64,000 bases of DNA from 13-2-20CM-66-19 sp036273735 (GTDB lineage Bacteria; Pseudomonadota; Gammaproteobacteria; Steroidobacterales; Steroidobacteraceae). The stretch spans positions 48,058 through 112,057 of the forward strand of contig DASUHA010000106.1 of NCBI GenBank assembly GCA_036273735.1, read 5' to 3'. A program made the position numbers and the translations under genes. Below, piece after piece: positions 25,315 to 32,618 of the stretch; the first letter of the stretch is position 1, and every line of letters begins with the position of its first letter. The notes beneath the pieces were generated by a model. That model made no database searches. It was given only the letters and a program-made list of their open reading frames with translations, and was not told the DNA's origin.

Positions 25315-25689
25315 TCAGTCGGACTTCTTGTCCCGTGCCTTGAAGATCTTCACCTGGGCATTGAACCGATTGGCCACCGTCTGCAGCTGGTCCACCGCGG
25401 CATTGTGCTTCTGGTCCTCGATGGCCACGAGCTCCTGCTTCTGCTCCTTGGTCAGCTTATCGCCCGCCTGCGCCACGCGGCTGTCGCGTTCGAGCTGGAT
25501 GCAGGAAAGGTACGCCGTCATCTCTTGGTTGTAGGCCTTCACGGCCTGCTCCCCGGCGAGCATTTCCTTCAGAGTGGCCGTGTTGCCGTTCGGAAGGTGC
25601 TCGGGGGCGTGCGGGTAGCTGCAGTCGGCGTAGGCGGCGGGAGCGAGGGCGGCAGCAATGATGGCGACTGCCGCGGAAAGCGATTTCAT
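25315..25689 (-). CDS. small secreted protein of unknown function heading the Mo-cofactor operon
   Basis: 124 aa. It has a clear Sec signal peptide (MKSLSAAVAIIAAALAPAAYA, cleavage near A21/D22), then a periplasmic, charged, helical protein likely to form a coiled coil (KEMLAGEQAVKAYNQEMTAYL ... KLTKEQKQELVAIEDQ). Two cysteines in the mature part, C23 and C63, could make a disulfide. Shine-Dalgarno GGGGA lies 5-6 nt upstream of the ATG. The stop is 2 nt before the moeA ATG, so it is co-transcribed with molybdopterin synthesis genes, though nothing in its sequence links it to molybdenum. I do not recognise the family. Confidence 0.75.
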   Translation of the reverse strand: MKSLSAAVAIIAAALAPAAYADCSYPHAPEHLPNGNTATLKEMLAGEQAVKAYNQEMTAYLSCIQLERDSRVAQAGDKLTKEQKQELVAIEDQKHNAAVDQLQTVANRFNAQVKIFKARDKKSD

Positions 25690-25719
25690 AGGGATCCCCT
25701 GGTTGATCGACCGGCTATC

Positions 25720-26349
25720 TTAAGAGCGGGACGCCTTGCTAGCCACACGCGTTGCCCCGGGGCGAGGCCGGTACAGGTGGCATCCCTTCGTATGGTCATT
25801 GACCACGCCAACGGCCTGAAGGTAGGCGTAGATGATCGTCGAGCCGACGAAGCGGAAGCCCCGCTTCCTGAGATCGCGCGAGATCCGGTCGCTCAGCTCG
25901 CTATGGGCAGGCACTTGGCCGCGCCGCCAGCCGTTGATGACGGGACGGCCGCCGACCCAATCCCAGAGGTAGCGGCTGAAGGAGCCGAACTCCTGCTGGA
26001 TGGCGAGAAAAGCCCGTGCGTTGCTCACCGTGGAGTCGATTTTGAGGCGATTACGGACGATGCCGGGATCCTGGAGCAACGCCGCTCGCCGGTGCGCATC
26101 GAAGCGGGCCACCTTGGCAGGGTCGAACTTTGCGAACGCTTTTCGATAGGCGGCACGCTTGCGCAGGATGGTGGACCAGGACAGGCCTGCCTGGGCGCCC
26201 TCGAGGGTGAGCATCTCGAAGAGGTGCCGGTCATCGTGCACCGGCCGACCCCACTCCTCATCGTGGTAGCGCGTGTATTCCTCATCACCGGCCGGAACCC
26301 AGCGACACCGGTTCTTTTCAGTCGTCAGGCCAGTACGTTTGGAAGTCAC
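25720..26349 (-). CDS. tag: DNA-3-methyladenine glycosylase I
   Basis: 209 aa HhH-family base-excision glycosylase removing 3-methyladenine from DNA. Zinc-staple residues are present: Cys in NRCRWVPAGDEEYTRYHDEEWG with its His, and the C-terminal VNDHTKGCHLY; the base-binding Glu lies in YHDEEWGRPVHDD. FEMLTLEGAQAGLSWSTILRKR and GFRFVGSTIIYAYLQAVG are typical. The start is taken as GTG at 26349: the frame stays open much further upstream, but only as a shadow of the permease gene. TAATCT ends 7 nt before this GTG and no Shine-Dalgarno is seen. It stands alone, divergent from the permease pair. Confidence 0.93.
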   Translation of the reverse strand: MTSKRTGLTTEKNRCRWVPAGDEEYTRYHDEEWGRPVHDDRHLFEMLTLEGAQAGLSWSTILRKRAAYRKAFAKFDPAKVARFDAHRRAALLQDPGIVRNRLKIDSTVSNARAFLAIQQEFGSFSRYLWDWVGGRPVINGWRRGQVPAHSELSDRISRDLRKRGFRFVGSTIIYAYLQAVGVVNDHTKGCHLYRPRPGATRVASKASRS

Positions 26350-26356
26350 GACGGCC

Positions 26357-26362
26357 AGATTA
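26357..26362 (-). promoter_or_regulatory. tag -10 hexamer adjacent to start codon
   Basis: Minus-strand TAATCT ends 7 nt before the proposed GTG start at 26349, the same geometry as proB, glpD and glgB. It suggests a leaderless message. Confidence 0.4.
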
Positions 26363-26430
26363 GCATGCGGGCGATGAGCCGCGGGCCGGTCCGCAGGGTT
26401 GGCTGTCGGTGCCGCGGCGCATGCGTTGGG

Positions 26431-26461
26431 TTGCGGGTCATCGTGCTCTCCGGGGTAAGAT
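26431..26461 (+). promoter_or_regulatory. candidate promoter of the permease pair
   Basis: TTGCGG (26431-26436) and TAAGAT (26456-26461) with a 19-bp spacer, giving a leader of about 40 nt that contains the AGGTAGGGGG ribosome site before the GTG at 26509. The spacer is long, so the assignment is tentative. Confidence 0.3.
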
Positions 26462-26508
26462 CCCACGCAGCCATCGCACCCACCCGGGCGAAAAGGTAGG
26501 GGGTCTTC

Positions 26509-27879
26509 GTGTCGCAATCCGAGTCGAACCTGTCGCGCAACCTGCACAATCGGCACATCCAGCTCATTGCCCTGGGCGGCACGATCGGCGTGGGCCTCTT
26601 CCTCGGCTCGGCACAGGCCATCCACAATGCCGGCCCGGGGCTTCTGCTGACCTATGTGGTGGGCGGCACCGCGATCTTGTTCATCATGCGCGCGCTGGGG
26701 GAGCTTTTGACCTACCGGCCCGTCGCCGGCTCCTTCGCCACTTATGCCGACGAGTTCTGCGGGCCATTCGCCGGGTTCGTCACCGGCTGGTCGTATTGGT
26801 TCATGTGGATTGCGACGGTGATGGCCGAGATCACCGCCATCGGCGTCTACGTCCGCTTCTGGCTCCCCTGGATGCCGCAATGGCTGCCGCCGCTCGTCGC
26901 ATTGATCGTGTTGTACGGCGCCAACCTCTTCGCCGTGCGCGTGTTCGGCGAGCTCGAGTTCTGGTTTGCCCTCATCAAGATCGTGACCATCCTGGCGCTC
27001 ATCCTGGCCGGGCTCGCGGTGATCTTCTTTCATTTCGGCGACTTCGGCTCGCAGGCCAGCTTCTCCAACCTCTGGACTCATGGAGGGTTCATGCCGTTCG
27101 GCATGCTGGGTGTGCTGCTGACGCTGCAGATCGTGATGTTCGCCTACTCGGGCGTGGAGCTGATCGGCGTCACGGCCGGGGAGGCCGAGAATCCGGCGGT
27201 GGTGCTGCCGCGAGCGACCAACGGCATCATCTTCCGCATTCTGCTTTTCTACATCGGTGCGCTGGTCGTCATCATGGCACTGGTCCCCTGGAATCAGCTG
27301 AGCCCGGACACGAGCCCGTTCGTGTTCGTGTTCCAGAAGCTGGGCATTCCTGCCGCGGCGAGCATCATCAACATAGTCGTCATCACCGCTGCGGCCTCTT
27401 CATGCAACAGCGGCATCTTCAGCACCGGCCGCATGCTCTATTCGCTGGCGTGTCGCGGCCAGGGCCCGCGCGCCTTCGCATCCCTGAGCAGCAAGCACGT
27501 GCCGGCAGCGGGTATCCACGTCTCGGCGGCAGTCATGCTGATCGGGGTCTTCCTCAACTACGTGGTGCCCAAGCATGTCTTCATCTGGGTGACCAGCGTG
27601 TCGCTGATCGGGACGCTGTGGACGTGGGGCATCATCATGATCGCGCACCTGGGATACCGGCGTGCAGTGCGCGACGGACGGGTGGCGGCCGCGAGCTTTC
27701 GCATGCCGGGAGCACCCGTGGTGAATTGGTTGGTGGTCGCCTTCCTGCTGTTCGTCACGGCCATGCTGTGGCTGCAACCCGACACGCGGGTGGCGCTCTA
27801 TGTAGCGCCGGTCTGGTTCGGCCTGCTCGCCGTCAGTTATCTCTTCCGTACGAAGCCGCGATCCGTGCAGGCAGCCTGA
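26509..27879 (+). CDS. amino-acid permease (APC superfamily, AroP/ProY-like), copy 1
   Basis: 456 aa, 12 predicted TM helices, inner-membrane proton-coupled amino-acid importer of the AAT family. Family signatures: N-terminal RHIQLIALGGTIGVGLFLGS, EFWFALIKIVTILALI, FAYSGVELIGVTAGEAENP and ASSCNSGIFSTGRMLYSLA. The substrate cannot be told by eye; relatives carry proline, GABA or aromatic amino acids. GTG start at 26509 with AGGTAGGGGG upstream. The stop is followed after 1 nt by the GTG of a paralogue; the two are a recent tandem duplication transcribed together. Confidence 0.92.
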   Translation: MSQSESNLSRNLHNRHIQLIALGGTIGVGLFLGSAQAIHNAGPGLLLTYVVGGTAILFIMRALGELLTYRPVAGSFATYADEFCGPFAGFVTGWSYWFMWIATVMAEITAIGVYVRFWLPWMPQWLPPLVALIVLYGANLFAVRVFGELEFWFALIKIVTILALILAGLAVIFFHFGDFGSQASFSNLWTHGGFMPFGMLGVLLTLQIVMFAYSGVELIGVTAGEAENPAVVLPRATNGIIFRILLFYIGALVVIMALVPWNQLSPDTSPFVFVFQKLGIPAAASIINIVVITAAASSCNSGIFSTGRMLYSLACRGQGPRAFASLSSKHVPAAGIHVSAAVMLIGVFLNYVVPKHVFIWVTSVSLIGTLWTWGIIMIAHLGYRRAVRDGRVAAASFRMPGAPVVNWLVVAFLLFVTAMLWLQPDTRVALYVAPVWFGLLAVSYLFRTKPRSVQAA

Positions 27880-27880
27880 C

Positions 27881-29251
27881 GTGTCGCAGTCCGAGGCGCA
27901 TCTCTCGCGCAACCTGCGCAGCCGGCACATACAGCTCATTGCATTGGGCGGCACCATCGGGGTGGGCCTCTTTCTCGGCTCGGCCCAGGCGATCCACAAT
28001 GCGGGACCTGGGCTCCTGCTGAGTTACCTCGCCGGCGGCATCGTCATTTTCTTCATCATGCGCGCGCTGGGGGAGCTTTTGACCTACCGGCCCGTCGCCG
28101 GCTCCTTCGCCACTTATGCCGACGAGTTCTGCGGGCCCTTTGCCGGGTTCATCACCGGTTGGTCCTACTGGTTCAACTGGGTCGTGTCGGTGATGGCCGA
28201 GACCACCGCGATCGGCATCTACGTGCGCTTCTGGATCCCGTGGATGCCGCAGTGGCTGCCGCCGCTCATCGTACTGATCGTGCTGTACGGCGCCAATCTC
28301 GTCGCCGTAAAGGTGTTCGGCGAGTTGGAGTTCTGGTTCGCCCTGATCAAGGTCGTGGCCATCATGGCGCTCATCCTGGCCGGACTCGGGGTGATCTTCT
28401 TCCATTTCGGCGACTTCGGCTCGCAGGCCAGCTTCACCAACCTGTGGACCCACGGGGGCTTCCTGCCATTCGGCACGCTCGGCGTGCTCCTGACATTGCA
28501 AATCGTGATGTTCGCCTACTCGGGCGTGGAGCTGATCGGTGTCACGGCCGGCGAGGCCGAGAATCCGGCGGTGGTGCTGCCGCGGGCGACCAACGGAATC
28601 ATCTTCCGCATCCTGCTCTTCTACATCGGCGCGCTGGTCGTCATCATGGCGCTCGTGCCCTGGAATCAGTTGAGCCCGGACACGAGCCCGTTCGTGTTCG
28701 TATTCCAGAAGCTGGGTATCCCAGCGGCAGCGAGCATCATCAACGCCGTCGTCATCACCGCCGCGGCGTCTTCGTGCAACAGCGGTATCTTCAGTACCGG
28801 CCGTATGCTCTATTCCCTTGCATGCCGCGGCCAGAGTCCGCGCGTCTTCGCCTCGGTCAACCGGCAGAACGTACCGGCAGCGGCCATTCACGCCTCGGCA
28901 GCCATCATGCTGATCGGGGTATTTCTCAACTACGAGGTACCGGCGCACGTCTTCACCTGGGTGACGAGCATCGTGCTGATCGGGACGCTACTGCCCTGGG
29001 GCATGATCATGGCCGCGCACCTGGGATATCGCCGTGCGGTCCGCGAGGGACGGGCGCCAGCCTCCAGTTTCCGCATGCCGGGCGCCCCGGTGGTGAACTA
29101 CCTGGTGATCGCCTTCCTGCTGTTCGTGACCGCCATGCTCTGGCTGCAACCGGATACGCGGGTGGCGCTCTACGTGGCGCCGTTCTGGTTCGGCCTGCTG
29201 GCGGTCAGCTATTTCTATGGCGTAAAGCCGCAGGCGGTGCGAGTAGCCTGA
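27881..29251 (+). CDS. amino-acid permease (APC superfamily), copy 2 of tandem pair
   Basis: 456 aa, the same length as copy 1 and colinear without gaps, with most differences conservative. Differences cluster in TM3 (FNWVVSVMAETT versus FMWIATVMAEIT), the region around residues 320-335 and the loop after TM10, where substrate range could differ. An 86-bp stretch (28052-28137) is identical in DNA to 26680-26765 while flanking DNA differs every few codons, suggesting gene conversion. GTG start 1 nt after the copy 1 stop. A -10-like TAAAAT immediately follows its stop and serves the tRNA locus. Confidence 0.92.
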   Translation: MSQSEAHLSRNLRSRHIQLIALGGTIGVGLFLGSAQAIHNAGPGLLLSYLAGGIVIFFIMRALGELLTYRPVAGSFATYADEFCGPFAGFITGWSYWFNWVVSVMAETTAIGIYVRFWIPWMPQWLPPLIVLIVLYGANLVAVKVFGELEFWFALIKVVAIMALILAGLGVIFFHFGDFGSQASFTNLWTHGGFLPFGTLGVLLTLQIVMFAYSGVELIGVTAGEAENPAVVLPRATNGIIFRILLFYIGALVVIMALVPWNQLSPDTSPFVFVFQKLGIPAAASIINAVVITAAASSCNSGIFSTGRMLYSLACRGQSPRVFASVNRQNVPAAAIHASAAIMLIGVFLNYEVPAHVFTWVTSIVLIGTLLPWGMIMAAHLGYRRAVREGRAPASSFRMPGAPVVNYLVIAFLLFVTAMLWLQPDTRVALYVAPFWFGLLAVSYFYGVKPQAVRVA

Positions 29252-29271
29252 TAAAATAGGACCAAAGCCGC

Positions 29272-29488
29272 GCGCCCGTCGCTCAGTTGGATAGAGTACC
29301 TGGCTTCGAACCAGGTGGTCGGGGGTTCGACAAAATCGCCTGGAGCGATTTTGGACGCGCGCAACGCGGGCCCGCAGGGCCGAGGCCCAGGATGGGCCGA
29401 GCACAAAATCGCCTGGAGCGATTTTGGACGCGCGCAGCGCGGGCCCGCAGGGCCGAGGCCCAGGATGGGCCGAGCAATCCCTCCGGGC
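29272..29488 (+). pseudogene. tRNA-Arg(TCG) copy split in the T-loop by two repeat units
   Basis: 29272-29330 equals the first 59 nt of the intact tRNA at 29522, except position 9 (A to C), and runs through the anticodon arm to the T-loop GGTTCGA. Exactly 146 bp of repeat follow, then 29477-29488 (ATCCCTCCGGGC) resumes the tRNA T-arm and part of the acceptor strand. The last acceptor bases and CCA are altered (CGGCCG instead of GCGCCA). No target-site duplication is visible. As it stands it cannot fold into a tRNA. The upstream flank CAAAGCCGC is shared with the intact copy, so promoter-proximal sequence was duplicated too. Confidence 0.88.
29331..29476 (+). repeat. two tandem 73-bp hairpin units (dispersed repeat, copies 2 and 3)
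   Basis: Units 29331-29403 and 29404-29476 differ at a single base. Each begins with a perfect 9-bp stem CAAAATCGC-CTGGA-GCGATTTTG, continues with palindromic GCGGGCCCGC, then GGCCC-AGGAT-GGGCC and ends in GAGCA. The same architecture recurs at 17177-17242 and 35960-36031. The flanking A/T tracts of stem 1 give it a bidirectional terminator-like look. No coding capacity. Confidence 0.9.
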
Positions 29489-29501
29489 CGGCCGAATGCA
29501 A

Positions 29502-29507
29502 TACAAT
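29502..29507 (+). promoter_or_regulatory. -10 hexamer of the intact tRNA-Arg
   Basis: TACAAT, 14 nt before the mature 5' end at 29522. A comparable TAAAAT (29252-29257) precedes the split copy. The hexamer differs between copies although the next bases are conserved. No clear -35 is seen; the intact copy may also be read through from the permease genes. Confidence 0.45.
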
Positions 29508-29521
29508 GCGAACAAAGCCGC

Positions 29522-29598
29522 GCGCCCGTAGCTCAGTTGGATAGAGTACCTGGCTTCGAACCAGGTGGTCGGGGGTTCGAATCCCTCCGGGCGCGCCA
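29522..29598 (+). tRNA. tRNA-Arg, anticodon TCG
   Basis: 77 nt, complete cloverleaf: acceptor GCGCCCG/CGGGCGC, D-arm GCTC/GAGT, anticodon stem CCTGG/CCAGG around loop CTTCGAA (anticodon TCG, reading CGA), variable TGGTC, T-arm GGGGG-TTCGAAT-CCCTC with one G:U pair, discriminator G and encoded CCA. It is the intact member of a tandem pair. Confidence 0.96.
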
Positions 29599-29624
29599 TT
29601 CCAAAAAAAACATTGGGGACACTC

Positions 29625-30401
29625 ATGATCCGAGCCCTGAGTCCATCGCTGCAATGTGCCGCAGCGCTGTTCTTTGCCATTCTTTGGGCCGTTCCTTCTG
29701 CGCATGCGGGCGCCGCGAAGATCCGCAACGGCAAGGACCTGCTTCGCGCGATGCACGGCCGCTACCAACACGACTGGTACGAGACGCTCACCTTCGAGCA
29801 AACCAGCACCACCCACAACCCCGACGGCACCAGCCAGAGCGAGATCTGGCACGAGGCCGCCCTGCTGCCCGGCAATCTGCGCATCGACATCGGCGATCCG
29901 GCTCAGGGCAACGGTGTCCTGATCGCCGATGGCACGATGACCCGGTTCAAAGCGGGCCAAGTCACCACCTCGCGCCCGTTCATTCACCTGCTGTTGGTCC
30001 TGGGCTTCGATGTTTATCGGCAGCCGGTGCGACGCACCATCGATGAGCTCGCTGGCATCGACCTCACCAAGCTGCGCGAAGACACGTGGGAGGGTGCACC
30101 GGTCTACGTGGTGGGCGCCGATGCCGGCGATTCGACCACGAAGCAGTTCTGGATCGACAGCAAGCGCCTGCTTTTCGTCCGCCTGGTCGAGCCCGATGAC
30201 CATGACCCGTCCAAGACCAACGATGTGCGTTTCCTGGATTACCGCAAGACGTCGCCGGGGTGGGTCGCGGCTCGCGTGGAGCTCTACGTCGAAGGCAAGA
30301 ATGCGTTCAGCGAGCGTTATGCCGACATCCGGGTCAATCCCAAGCTCGATCCAGCGATCTTCGAGCCCAGGCAGTTCGCCATGCGGCACTGGGAGAAATG
30401 A
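29625..30401 (+). CDS. secreted LolA-like / outer-membrane lipoprotein-sorting-like protein
   Basis: 258 aa. Signal peptide MIRALSPSLQCAAALFFAIL, cleavage near AHA-G at residues ~27-29. The mature protein is predicted beta-rich with repeated W/Y-containing strands (WYETLTFEQTSTTHNPDG, SEIWHEAALLPGNLRIDIG, WEGAPVYVVGADAGD, KQFWIDSKRLLFVRLVE), a pattern of the LolA/LppX half-barrel superfamily that binds lipids in the periplasm. The start is ATG 29625 with GGGGA 6 nt upstream, 26 nt after the tRNA. The lipid-binding role is inferred from the strand pattern only. It converges with the PNPOx-like gene. Confidence 0.7.
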   Translation: MIRALSPSLQCAAALFFAILWAVPSAHAGAAKIRNGKDLLRAMHGRYQHDWYETLTFEQTSTTHNPDGTSQSEIWHEAALLPGNLRIDIGDPAQGNGVLIADGTMTRFKAGQVTTSRPFIHLLLVLGFDVYRQPVRRTIDELAGIDLTKLREDTWEGAPVYVVGADAGDSTTKQFWIDSKRLLFVRLVEPDDHDPSKTNDVRFLDYRKTSPGWVAARVELYVEGKNAFSERYADIRVNPKLDPAIFEPRQFAMRHWEK

Positions 30402-30426
30402 GCTGCCGGGCCCCGGCCGTACCCCT

Positions 30427-31077
30427 TCAGGTGTTGGCAGTCCATTCGCGGACGTAGCCCGGCGGCTCAATCGAGCAGGCCGGATCCCGCACGGCGGGCA
30501 GGTGCGCCAGGTGTACGGGCAGGACGCCGGCCCAGACATCCCTGGACATGTCCGCATCATCGTCTTTCGGCCCGCCCTCGCGAATCTTTGCGGCCGCCTC
30601 CGTCAGCTGCAGCCGCAAAACCAATGTCGCGGCGAGCTCGTTGGGGTCGGGAGGACGGACCTGCGATTCACGGCCCGGGGCGATGTGTCTCATGAATTGC
30701 TCGAGCAGCGACGGTTTGTCCTCTTCGGGCACACGGGTGCACTGGCCGTAGATCACGGCCGAGCGATAGTTCATCGAGTGGTGAAAGGCGCTGCGCGCCA
30801 GCACCAACCCATCTAGATGGGTGATCGTCACGCAGACCGGCGCGCCGCCCGCCAGGACCTTCAACATGCGACTGCCATTGGAGCCGTGCAGATACAGAGC
30901 ATCCCCGCTGCGCCAGCAGGCCATGGGGATGCAGTGCACGCCGCCCTCATCGACGAACGCCACGTGACAGTGCCAGGCGGCATCCACGATTTCACGAACC
31001 GTGTCTGCATCGTAGCGTCCCCGCTCGGCAATGCGCCGAATTCGGGTCCGGGGGGTCGGCGGGACGGTGGCGCTCAT
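30427..31077 (-). CDS. pyridoxamine 5'-phosphate oxidase-like FMN-binding protein
   Basis: 216 aa split-barrel flavoprotein of the PNPOx-like/NimA-like group: HVAFVDEGGVHCIPMACWRSGD, LYLHGSNGSRMLKVLAGGAP, VCVTITHLDGLVLARSAFHHS, MNYRSAVIYGQCTRVPEEDK. It is longer than canonical PdxH-like mini-barrels at the C-terminus (Pro-rich tail DPACSIEPPGYVREW). Probable FMN- or F420-type binding; substrate unknown. It is transcribed divergently from a MocR regulator across ~100 bp containing a palindrome, an arrangement common for MocR target genes, so it is probably the regulated enzyme and may act on a vitamin-B6-like or amine substrate. Confidence 0.82.
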   Translation of the reverse strand: MSATVPPTPRTRIRRIAERGRYDADTVREIVDAAWHCHVAFVDEGGVHCIPMACWRSGDALYLHGSNGSRMLKVLAGGAPVCVTITHLDGLVLARSAFHHSMNYRSAVIYGQCTRVPEEDKPSLLEQFMRHIAPGRESQVRPPDPNELAATLVLRLQLTEAAAKIREGGPKDDDADMSRDVWAGVLPVHLAHLPAVRDPACSIEPPGYVREWTANT

Positions 31078-31122
31078 GATTGCAGTGGCCTCGCGCAGCA
31101 GGGAAGCGCACTATGCGAACAC

Positions 31123-31146
31123 TGTGGCTCCAAATAAAGAGCCACA
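31123..31146. promoter_or_regulatory. palindrome between PNPOx-like gene and mocR (candidate MocR operator)
   Basis: Perfect 8-bp inverted repeat TGTGGCTC (31123-31130) / GAGCCACA (31139-31146) around CAAATAAA, inside the 101-bp divergent intergenic region. The A/T-rich centre in a GC-rich genome and the position between the two starts fit a regulator binding site. MocR proteins usually bind paired GTGG-like half-sites, which these arms contain. Confidence 0.55.
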
Positions 31147-31178
31147 AATCGCAAGAATCATGGAACCACGGCCGCTCC

Positions 31179-32618
31179 ATGGACTACCAGTTTCTGTTGA
31201 AATCCGCGCGAAAAGAGCCGGTGGCCTCACGCCAGCGCCTGCTCTACCTCAACCTGCGCGAATCCATCGGCACAGCACGTTTGCCTGCCGGCCATCGCCT
31301 GCCGGGCTCGCGGGCGCTCGCGGAGCAGTTGGACGTCGCCCGCAACACGGTCGTTCATGCCTACGAGCAGCTCTGCTCCGAGGGCTATCTGCTCAGTGAC
31401 CGGCAGGGCACCGTGGTTGCTTCACTACCGCCACCTCCGCGCCGACGGCCCGGCGAGATGCGCCGGGCCGCACGTCTTTCCAGCCGCGTACGGCAATTGC
31501 CGTTTACCCAGGAGACACGCGAGGAGCTGTGGCCGTTCACGTCCGGTGTGCCGGCTCTGGATGCTTTCCCGCTGGCGGAGTGGCAGTCGACAGTCCGGCG
31601 GACATTCCAGGGGATCCAGGCATGCGACCTGGGCTATGCGGAGAGTCAGGGGAGCGCTGCGTTGCGCACTGCAATCAGCGACCGGCTGCGGGTCGCGCGG
31701 GGCCTGCGGTGCTCGCCCGAGCAGGTGCTCATCACCGACGGCACGCTGACCGGATTGGATATCTGCAGCCGTCTACTCGGAGAGGAAGGGGACGTCGTAT
31801 GGATGGAGAATCCCGGTTATGCAGGCGGGCGCTCGGTGTTCACCGCCGCGGGACTGAAGGTCCACTCCGTGTCTGCAGATGCAGGCGGCATGGTGACCGC
31901 TGATCTGTCAGCGCATCCCGCGCCGCGCTTCATCTACCTGACACCCTCGCATCAGTGGCCCCTCGGGGGGGTGCTGCCGATGCCCCGGCGGCTGGAATTG
32001 CTGGCGCTGGCGCACCAACACGGCGCGTGGATCCTGGAGGACGACTACGACAGCGATTTTCGCTATGGCGGCGAGCCGCTGGTGGCGCTGCAGGGTTTGA
32101 CGGAGGAGGCGCCCGTGATCTACCTGGGCACTTTCAGCAAGACCCTGTTTCCCGGGTTACGCCTGGGCTATCTGATCGCGCCGCCGGAGCTGATCGGGCC
32201 GCTGCGCGCGAGCCTTGCGACCCTGAGGCGGCACGGTCGCCAGATCGAGGAGGCCACGCTTGCCCGCTTCATGTTGGAGGGCCGCTATACGCGGCACTTG
32301 AGCCGCATGCGCAAGCTCTACAAGGAGCGCCGGGAAGCGCTGCAGGCCGCGCTCACACGATACCTGCCGGCGCTCGACGTGCTGGGAGCGGACGCGGGCC
32401 TGCATCTCGTCGTGGCGTTACCGCCCGATATGGACGATCTTGAGGTCTGCGAGCGGGCGGGGCGGCGAGGACTGAACCCACAGCCTCTGAGCCGTTGCTA
32501 CGAAGCCGCGACGGGCAGACAACCGGGATTGATCCTCGGCTACGGAAACACGCCCGTCAGTGTGATGGATCGCTGCGTCCGTACGCTCGCCCGCTCCATC
32601 AAGGGGTCTCATGTGTAG
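31179..32618 (+). CDS. MocR-family regulator (GntR winged helix + aminotransferase-like domain)
   Basis: 479 aa. N-terminal GntR-type winged helix at ~10-80 (LYLNLRESIGTARLPAGHRLPG, SRALAEQLDVARNTVVHAYEQL), Pro/Arg linker, then a fold-type-I PLP domain with GYAESQGSAALRTAISD, ILEDDYDSDFRYGGEPL and the PLP lysine in YLGTFSKTLFPGLRLGYL. MocR/PdxR proteins sense PLP or amino-acid-PLP adducts. The start is ATG 31179 (MDYQFLLKSARK), giving the usual length; the frame runs upstream but only into the regulatory palindrome. It probably regulates the divergent PNPOx-like gene. Its last 20 bp overlap the ArnT-like gene tail-to-tail. Confidence 0.9.
   Translation: MDYQFLLKSARKEPVASRQRLLYLNLRESIGTARLPAGHRLPGSRALAEQLDVARNTVVHAYEQLCSEGYLLSDRQGTVVASLPPPPRRRPGEMRRAARLSSRVRQLPFTQETREELWPFTSGVPALDAFPLAEWQSTVRRTFQGIQACDLGYAESQGSAALRTAISDRLRVARGLRCSPEQVLITDGTLTGLDICSRLLGEEGDVVWMENPGYAGGRSVFTAAGLKVHSVSADAGGMVTADLSAHPAPRFIYLTPSHQWPLGGVLPMPRRLELLALAHQHGAWILEDDYDSDFRYGGEPLVALQGLTEEAPVIYLGTFSKTLFPGLRLGYLIAPPELIGPLRASLATLRRHGRQIEEATLARFMLEGRYTRHLSRMRKLYKERREALQAALTRYLPALDVLGADAGLHLVVALPPDMDDLEVCERAGRRGLNPQPLSRCYEAATGRQPGLILGYGNTPVSVMDRCVRTLARSIKGSHV

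Noticed and set aside
25720..27081. Tag glycosylase frame extended to 453 codons
   Set aside because: The upstream 240 codons are antisense to the permease gene and show no homology; the real start is near 26349.
29331..29476. Two tandem repeats considered as a CRISPR-like array
   Set aside because: Only two 73-bp units with no unique spacers and no cas genes.
29272..29488. Interrupted tRNA read as an intron-containing tRNA gene
   Set aside because: Bacterial tRNA introns sit in the anticodon loop and are group I or II ribozymes. This insert lies in the T-loop, is a tandem of short hairpins found elsewhere, and the downstream acceptor sequence is mutated.
31080..31178. N-terminal extension of the MocR protein to 31080
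   Set aside because: It would translate the operator palindrome; the extra residues have no family similarity, and the ATG at 31179 gives normal length.
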